64,000 nt of DNA. Origin: Eopsaltria australis (taxonomy: Eukaryota; Chordata; Aves; Passeriformes; Petroicidae). Position numbers and translations under genes: made by a program. The stretch covers positions 12,915,501-12,979,500 of the forward strand of contig JAVTVJ010000001.1 in assembly GCA_034509425.1 (NCBI GenBank), read 5' to 3'. Positions 42,201 through 51,200 of this stretch are shown piece by piece. Each line of letters opens with the position of its first letter. The first letter of the stretch is position 1. The notes under the pieces were generated by a model. That model made no database searches, was not told the origin of the DNA, and was given only the letters and a program-made list of their open reading frames with translations.

Positions 42201-45200
42201 ACTTTCTGAATTGCCATATGCAAAAAGTAAGATTGCCACAAAAAAGAAAAAAAAAATATGTAAGACTCTGACTGTACCTTTTAATGTAGGATCCCAAAAT
42301 ATTTTACAGACACAAATGAATGAAACTATACACCATCACATTGGGTTAGATATTATTGTATGCATTAAAAAATAAAATAAATTAAACTATTTCTTAAGAT
42401 TTGTTAAGATGATGTGCTAAGCTCACAGAGGCCTGTAAAAAATCTGAGTACTAATCAACAGTCGTGTTTTTCAACTATTGCCCAGCACTATAAATTTTAC
42501 TTGTGTAGACTCAAGATACAATAAAAAAGGAGGATATTTATGCTTGAGGGCATGGGAGACAGATGATGGTGAGCTGCAAATCTGCTACATAAGTATAAAC
42601 ACTGGCTGAGATGCAAAAGTAGTGAGAAGCCTTGAGAATATGTTATCTCAAGGTTTGTGTGAGACTGTCACATTTTTATATGTTTCTATTGCAGAAGATA
42701 CAACAGAAGATGAAATCCAAAGCAATTTTTTTAAAAGGCAACAGTGTGTTTCTTGATGTTGGTTGGATCAAAGAGCAGTGAAACCAACACAGGAATGTAC
42801 AAGGTGTGAGAAAAAATTACTCTGAGATAGTGGGAGGCAGTTAATAAAAGACAAAACTACTGTTCTCATCACAAATGCTCAAAAGGCCAGAGCAATAACA
42901 TCATCCACTGGCAAGCTGGAACTCAGTTCACATGAAACCCCAAGTCTGGATATAAAGCAGAAGTGCCATTGGGTGTTGATTAAGCAGTAGACACTGCTCA
43001 ATCACAGAAAAGCACTGGCTTCCAGAAACAACTTGGAAGTGTCCCTTGAAAAATGCTGTGCTGCAAAGGAAAGACAAGTTGAAGGGAGGTTTCTGTTCAG
43101 CTGCGGGTGGGCAAGAAAATTTTGTCCTGGCCTCTTACCAGGAACCAGTTTTCCACTCTACACCCCAGTATGGATTAATCTGAACAAGTGACTATGCTGG
43201 AACTGCTGGAGACTCCCACTAAGATCACTGTGCCATACCCCAAAAAGGGCAGGGGAGCCTCTTTGCTGGTGTTGGTTCTGGCTTCCACATAAAGTTCACA
43301 TTCAGCTTTACTGAGAACACTGCCCCAGTAAGATGTATTACATCAGTAGTAACCATGCAATAAATACCTGCAACATGTGAGATCAGTGTGAATCATTACA
43401 ATGGATTTGAGAAAGCATTTGGTTTTATTCCAGGTTTTCCCTGTGCCAGGAGAAGACATTAGCACGTTGTTTCATTGTTTCTATGTTTAATGCTTGGTGA
43501 GAGACATTTGATTACAGAACAAGTCTTCAAACCAAAAGAATGAGTTAAATAATGTGGACAACATGCTTGTCAGGTTCACAATAGGCAGGGTTCTAATTAC
43601 ATTTTCATTTCATAGAAAGTGGCCCTGACAATGTGTTCAAAACAAAGTCCAGACACATGGGTTCATTAGTCCTGGCTCTGGATGAGCAATGTCCAATTTT
43701 CTGCCAGTCAGTTGACTTCTCTTTGTCTTTTTAGCACTCATGTGAAGTGCAAACTATCACGATAAGATCCATGAGTGTAAAGACAGACTAATGGATTTGT
43801 TGTTAGACAGATTAATGGATTTGTTATTTTATAATTTGCTAATAAATGTCAGAAATAAGATACTAAACAAAATGAAAATGAACATACCGTCCTGTGAATA
43901 TGGGCACTGAGTAGTCTAAGTTCTCTTTGTCCTCTGATATCAAACTCTGCTTTGCTCTCTTTGCTTTGGGACTCATCTTATAGGATTGATCTTCTATCAT
44001 TAAGTTGGAATTTTTCAGTCTGAAATAAAAATTACATTGTTAAAACAATGAAAAAAGCTGTTAAGAAGCACTCAAAAATACAATTAAAGTACTAAAATTT
44101 TTTTGCTATCCTGTTTTGTAATCAAGAATTTACAATTTTTAATAGCCATAGTTTCACAGTTATTAAAGACATAAGTAAGCGTACTTTTGACAATCTCATC
44201 ATTACAAACATACCACTTATGCCCCGAGATATTAAATCCAAATAGATGAACAATATACCTGGTAGTAATGTACTTTTAATAGCTTTTGGTTTGGGACTTG
44301 GGAAGATTGTTTAAGTCTCTGTACAGAAATTGTAGGGCAGTACACTGCTCAGAAACCAGTGTTGCCATTCCCACTGCTCTCCCATACCACTCCAATGCCT
44401 TGGAGGAGAAGAGTTGAGTGAAGTAGCACCATTTAACATAGCACAGACAAATGGGGGATGACTGGAAAGGAGGAAGAGCTTCCCCCAGTCCTCACCAGCT
44501 TGGGAGGGATTCTGAAGAGAGTGAATCATATTAGAGGTTAATTTTTAAAATAGTTACAAATTGTGTGAACAAAGCTCAAAACACCTGGTCCTCCTTTGCC
44601 AAAGCAACACATCTCTAATTCCCATATGTATGGAATATGGTAATTCTTTGTCAGCTTTTTATAAATCCCCAAAGTGTCTATTCAACTGTCTTGCAACATC
44701 ACCACAGAAAATCACATGTGTGCTTCTGGTCTGGGAATTTGTCTATACAGTGTGAGCTCCCTGTGCAGATAGAGGAGTAGAATTATGGTTTCTCTGCAAG
44801 GCTTGTTAACCCTGACATGAGCTTCTGTCAGGGATAACCTGCTTCCCACACCCTGGATAGCTTACACTGGTGTCTCTGCACAGCACCCTGTACACATATA
44901 TCAAAACCCGTGCTAGCACTCAGCCCCTGGGAATGTTGCACATGCATAATGTAATATAATACTGTATCCCTGGGCTAATGTTTTCCTTAAGCTGTATCCC
45001 CGCAAAAGTACCACCACCAACACACGAAGAGTGCTTAGTTTCCAAAATATGTGCTGGTAATCTATCCACTGAGACTGTGTGAGATGACACAGGTCCACTT
45101 CCATACTCCCATCTTTCCTTCCTTCATTTCTTTGTGTCCATCCCTCTGCCCAGACTGAGTTCTCTCCTGACCCAGTTCCTGTTAAATCAGTCTCCCATTC

Positions 45201-48200
45201 TCTAGCTATTTTACTGTCTTTCTTAAAGTAATTCCTCTGTGCTCCCCAGGCGCCACCACCATCAAGCCTGCAGCACTGCTGCCAAGAGATGCTCAGTACA
45301 GGAGGTAAAAGCAGCCATGCACTGCTTCTCCTTCCTTCCTCCTCTCCCTGTAACCTGGTTTCCATGCAAAAGAAGGCACAGCCAGGGAGGGACTGTGGCA
45401 CACACTGCAGGACTGGGGCTAAGGGGTTTTCCATGTCAGGCACCACTGGGTCAGCCCAGGCACAGACCACATCTACAGGAGAGAGATGCTGTGGGCTCTG
45501 GGCTCTGACACCAGGCACTGCCCAGGGCAGCCAGGGACGGAGCACAAGGGAGGTGGATCCAGCTTTGGGGACAGAAATCCAAGCAGAAAACACTTGGGAA
45601 CAGTCCAGGCAGAGTACAATAAAAAGGAAGAGACGCATTGAAATGGGGTGTGCAATGGCCTCACTCCTAGGTTGGACAATGATGTGGTGCAGTCACTACA
45701 TCAAACCACAAATGCACTGGGAGAACTCATCAAATAAGTGATGAGAAACATCAAAGGCAAACTATTTTCATTATTTTTCTTAATTGAACTAGAGTCTGTA
45801 AGGAGCTGCAGATCTTTACTTAGCAGGTGACTTTTATTCCTGTCCTATTTAAAAATGGGTCAAACCTGGAATTTTGACTCAGACAGCCATTAGATTTCCT
45901 CAGAGCTTTAGGCTGAACCTGATAGGAGGCCACTTGATTCCTGGTTGTTTCTAGATCAAGAAAGATCACAGTAACAATTGAACTTGAGTTAAAAAGTCAA
46001 GAAGTTTCTATTTTCATAAAAGTAGTTGAAATGTGGTGAAAATTTCAGCTCGGGCATTTACAGCACTGTTAAATCCAGACTAACACATTATTCCTAAAGG
46101 AGAGTTTGGCCTTGCTGTCAATTTAGTTTTCATTTAAGGTCCATATTACACACTAATGTAGGGAATTAATGGGAGGCACATCTAGCAGTTCCCATCACTC
46201 CCTTCTAGGCATTTTGTTGATGTCTTTCCTGAATGGTCATGGGGGGCTCTCTATCTTTCACTTACATCTCTCTAAAATTATTTGAAAAGGTAAGAATAAA
46301 TTGCTGTAGGTTCTGTTTGTTTGGTAGCTGTTATTTTACTCAAACACTCCAAGTGTTTGAAGTTGAATATCTCATCTTCATGACCACACCAGAGCACCCA
46401 GCTGGTGTTTTCAGAGAGACACCCAGAGTCACTCCAAAATGTTCATTAGAATTGCATTGCATAAACCAAGACAGGAGATGAATAAACTTGAAGCAGCAGA
46501 AAATGTTTCTCCTTTATAAATCCTACCATTTCCTTCTGCTCCAGCAGAGCTAAATGGAGGCTGGTAGAAACACATATTCCAATAGAGCTCTTTGCTTGAG
46601 AAAATAGGTTAAATACTATTCTACCACCAGGTTTATTTTCCTGCTTTTCTGTGTTCTTACTGTTTTTTCCTGTGCAACACAAAAACAAAATCCTGCCTAA
46701 AACTGTTATTTAGGTGGCCCAAAGGAGGACTCTGTTTGTTGAACCAGATTCTAAAATCTTGCACTTTATTTTAAAACGTTCCAACCTTTTACCTGATATG
46801 TGGAACAGAATCTCCCCAGAGGAGAAGGAGCAGGGTATCAGTGCTCTCTAGTTTCATAGGGAGGAACAGTACCATGACCTTTTAACATCTTTCAGCCTCA
46901 TTTGATATGCCCAGCTAGCATATGTATATTTTTTCCAGGTCAGATACTATCTGTACTGGTTTATCAAGGCTGGTGACCCAAGCCTACTGTCCTCACTTCA
47001 GAGTGGTTTTCAGTATGTTTAAATATCAATGCCAGCATTTTTCTAGTTTTTCAATAAAGTCACTGAGCTGTAAAAGGCACAGGCATTGTCCTGTAGAGAT
47101 GTAAAAAACACATGCTATTAACTTTTCCCTCTAGCCCAACAGAGGAAGTAAAGAGAACACTGTGCAGGGCGTCTGCAACTCTCAAACAGATGTTTTGTTC
47201 AGTTTTGATGCCTTGTTCTCAGACAGAGAATATGTTGGCACTGCCCTTGTTTCGGTGCCTGCAGGGACAGGTTTCCCACACTGCACAGTCTGCACCCAGT
47301 AGATGTAGAAATGTGTTCTGGAAGCAGACCACAACACCCTACTCTTTAGTTATTTCACTCCTGCATGAAAAGGCACATACAAGCTCTTTTACACCTCTAC
47401 AAAATCATGTATCTTGCCCTTAGCAGAAAGAGATGATGGTGTACACAATGGTGGCACCAGCTGTACCTGCTGGAGAAGCTCCATTAGCCACGAGGCATTG
47501 TCCAGGCTCTCTTTTTAGCAGCTGTTTCTTTCCTTGTATGCAGTATTTTAACTTACTGTAAATAGGAGATAGTGGATTGGCAAACCCAGTTACAGGAAAG
47601 GAAAAAAAAGATTATTTTCAGAAAGGAACTCTTTAAATTCAGCCTCTAAAAATGAGAAATGCTTTCTGGTGACTATATTCATTTTAAGCTGCTGACAGGT
47701 TTGTCACAACCCCAGGCAATATTGCTGGCAATATTCCCTAACACAGCTTCCACAACAATTTTATTTGAAGGGGAATTGTTTCCACAGAGCAGATCTCATT
47801 AAAACAATTTCACCACTTGAGTACGACATCTGGAAGCCAGCTTCTTAACCCTCACCTATTATAAACCAAAGGATGAGCAGTGCCAAGCTCATGGTCTTCT
47901 CATGTTTCTGGAAGTGTATTATTCACTCAGCCTTGTCCTGATCCTGGTTACAATGTTGCTCAGAAAATAATTGGCTCTCACTGGCAGCCTAATTAATTCA
48001 AATTAGAAAGGCATCTCCTCTCTTTGCTTGGTATACCTGAATTACACCACATCTTCTTTGCTGCTTTGTTTTACCTGCAAAATACATGCAAAAGCCTGTG
48101 CCACACCAGTAACTTCTATGCCCCCTCTGAGCAGGTGTCTGGCCCTTTTGGTGGCAGATAATCTGTCTGTGACACAATGGGATTATCTGATACTGCTAGA

Positions 48201-51200
48201 CAGGAAAATAACACATGGAAAAGCAGTGAAAGTTTGAGCAAAGGCAAACCACTGAGCTTCCACAGAAAAGAGTTAAACAAGTTTAATCCAGCAGTCCTGT
48301 TTGACAGGCCTGTAGTGCTATAAGCAGCTTTGGCAGATCTGACTCAAAGCTTCTCAGAAGCACACAAAGGATGGAGCACTGCTGTGGAAGAAGGTTTTCC
48401 CACAGGAGCCAACCTGCCCATGCTGGCAGCCCCCAAGGATTGCATGGGGAAGAGGATGGATGGCCACAACATTGGCTTGTGGGAGACATACATCCCTCAC
48501 CTGTACAGAACCTCAAGGGAGGAAGCACGTCACTTTTCCTGCCTCTGCTGAGGCCAAAGAAGAAATGCTTGGCTAGAGACAGCCCCACGAGCTGGTGGGG
48601 AGGGCTGGGTGTGAAGAGGCAACCTCTACATGGTGAGATGCCCTTTCTTTTGGGAGCCCAGAAGTCTGCACCTTTGGCCAACTGCAACCAGCAGAGCTTC
48701 AAGCTCCCATACTTGCTCTTGATCTTGCCAGTTTTCATTTCTCTCCTTGTACTTCCTCAAGCTGTTGTGGTGTGAAGATGACTTGAAATGTGGGGGACAG
48801 GCCACTTGCACATGGAAAAGTTTTTGTTCTCCTGAAAAATCAAGCCATGGCTTCTTCAAACTGCCTGTGTCCACACTTTGGGAATGTTTTCTACTTAAGT
48901 GAGGCTTCAGTGTCAGGGAACTGGGTCCAGGTCAAGGTCTTCTAGTCCTTCTCCACTGCTTTCCTTGTGATAAATTCCTCACATAGCACTAACTGCATGT
49001 CATGAACACCTTCCTGTACTGTGACTACAGAAAAGGATGAGACTTAAATTTTGCAAGAACAATAAGTTTAACAGAAGCTACTTTAGATAAAAATAAGAAG
49101 TGACCTGAATAAAAACTTGGTATTTGAGTTTTCCTGTTGGGCTTAATGGTGGTTTTCTGCAAAACTATATCCATTATGCATAAATCTATATTTGATGGTA
49201 ATATTCACTGATATGCAATCATCAATTGTTAGCTGAAAAATTTTGTCTGGTTTCAAGAAAACACTACTGTTGAGGTCAATTAGATATAGCATTTAAATTC
49301 AATGCCTTTCCTACTTCTAGAAAACTGGAAGAATTTGAAGATTTTTTTTTTGTTCTACATTATTCTTTTCATATGGATGAAAACAGAAAGTCTTTGATTT
49401 TCCTAATTTATTTGAGTAACACTTTTTGTCTCCACATTACCCCTTGAAGTGTTTAGGGCTATCTGGGAAAGACAGCACAAATTTGGCAAGAATTCCTTCA
49501 AATTTGAACTACATTTAACTGTAGAATTGCATTATTTTTTCCACTTCACCTCTTGCAAATTGTAGAAATATGGGCTGCAAAAAAGAAATAAATACCAACA
49601 TAGAGGCTATATTAGCCATAAACTCAAGTTAAATATTGAGATTTTCATTCAGAAATATTATCTCCTGTGTTAATTAAGTTCTGTGTAAGAGAGAGTGGAA
49701 TCACAGGTATCTTATCTCCAAGGTGCTTGTCTTAGGTAGCACCACTGAATTTCTCAAACCTCCAACACAATGACAGGATCACAGAAATAAAGAAGCTGCA
49801 GCTGAGACATTCTTACCTCTGATCAATCTATTGGCAAGTCTTGTACTACAGCGTATTATACATATAAATATGCTATTTCAAACAAAAAACTTTTATCTCA
49901 AGCAAAACCTCAGGAAACCTGGAAATGTTTTAAGTTCTCTCTCAACTAAGCAATTTCATTTCCTTCAATATTACAGTGCTGACATTAGAGTTCTTAGTGA
50001 GAACATACAGGTTTCAGAAGAAACTCCTAGGACAGCTTGTAACCAGGACTCAGAAACAGGTTTTTTTAACAATAATTTTTTTACAATTTGAAGCTCTTTT
50101 TTTTATGGGAACCTTTTCTTCAAGAAGAAGGAAGATTTGGGTTAGTATCAGCAACAGAGTGCAGGCACAGCTGCATTGCTGCAGAAATTTGGGATATCTT
50201 CCCCTACCCAGCTCCATTCGGAAGCATAACCCTCAGTCTGAGCATCTCCAGTTTTCTTCCCTTCACCAGCAGATTATAAATGAGATTCTCACTGCTTTCT
50301 CAGTGGTTAATTATCTGCCCAAGTAAAATAGTTTCAACAGCACAGGCTGGATATGACCCAGCCTAAGACAATCAGCTATAGAATCATTAAGACCTCTAAG
50401 ATCATCAGGTTCAACCAGCAACCCAGCACTGCCAAGCCCACCCTTAAACCATGTCCTTAAGTGCCACATCCACACATTTTTTCAACACTTTCAAGAATGA
50501 TGATTCCACCATTTTCCTGGTCAGCCTATTCCAATACCTGACCAATCTTTCAGGGAAGAAATGTTTCCTAAGACCCAATCCAAACCTCCCCTAGTGCAGC
50601 TTGAGGCCGTTTCCTCTCATCTTGTCTCATTACCTGTGAGAAGAGACTGACCCCCAGCTGGCTACACTCTCAGACAGATGTAGAGAGGGATAAAGCCTCC
50701 CCTTTTCTCCAGGCTAAACAACTGGAGTTCCCTCAGCTGCTCCTTTTAAGACTTGTGCTCCAGAACCTTCATCAGCTTTGTTGCCCCTCTTTGGACACTT
50801 TGGCAACTCAATGTCTGTCTTGTAGTGGGGAGTTAAGGAAAGTCATTCACCTGGGCTGTAACAGCCTGAGGCTCAAATTCCTGAACAAACCCTGGAAAAT
50901 GGAGATTGGACCCTGAGCTTCCTGAAAGCCAAGTGAAGGCTAAAATCACAAGGTATTGCTTACTGCGGTACATGTAGTTTTTCTCTCATTGGTTTTGGCG
51001 AAGACTTCACCATTATCCACAGCCCTGGGAGAATATTCAGTTTTCAAAATTTAAATTTTCTGGTGGACAAGTTTTGATCAGTTCTGCTAGTGATACTCTT
51101 AATTTTAAAATAATATAACAGCAAGCAGACGTTTTGAGCTATAATTTGTTGATAGTTTCCTCTATTGCTAACAGCTGCTCTAATCTCACTTTAATACTTC

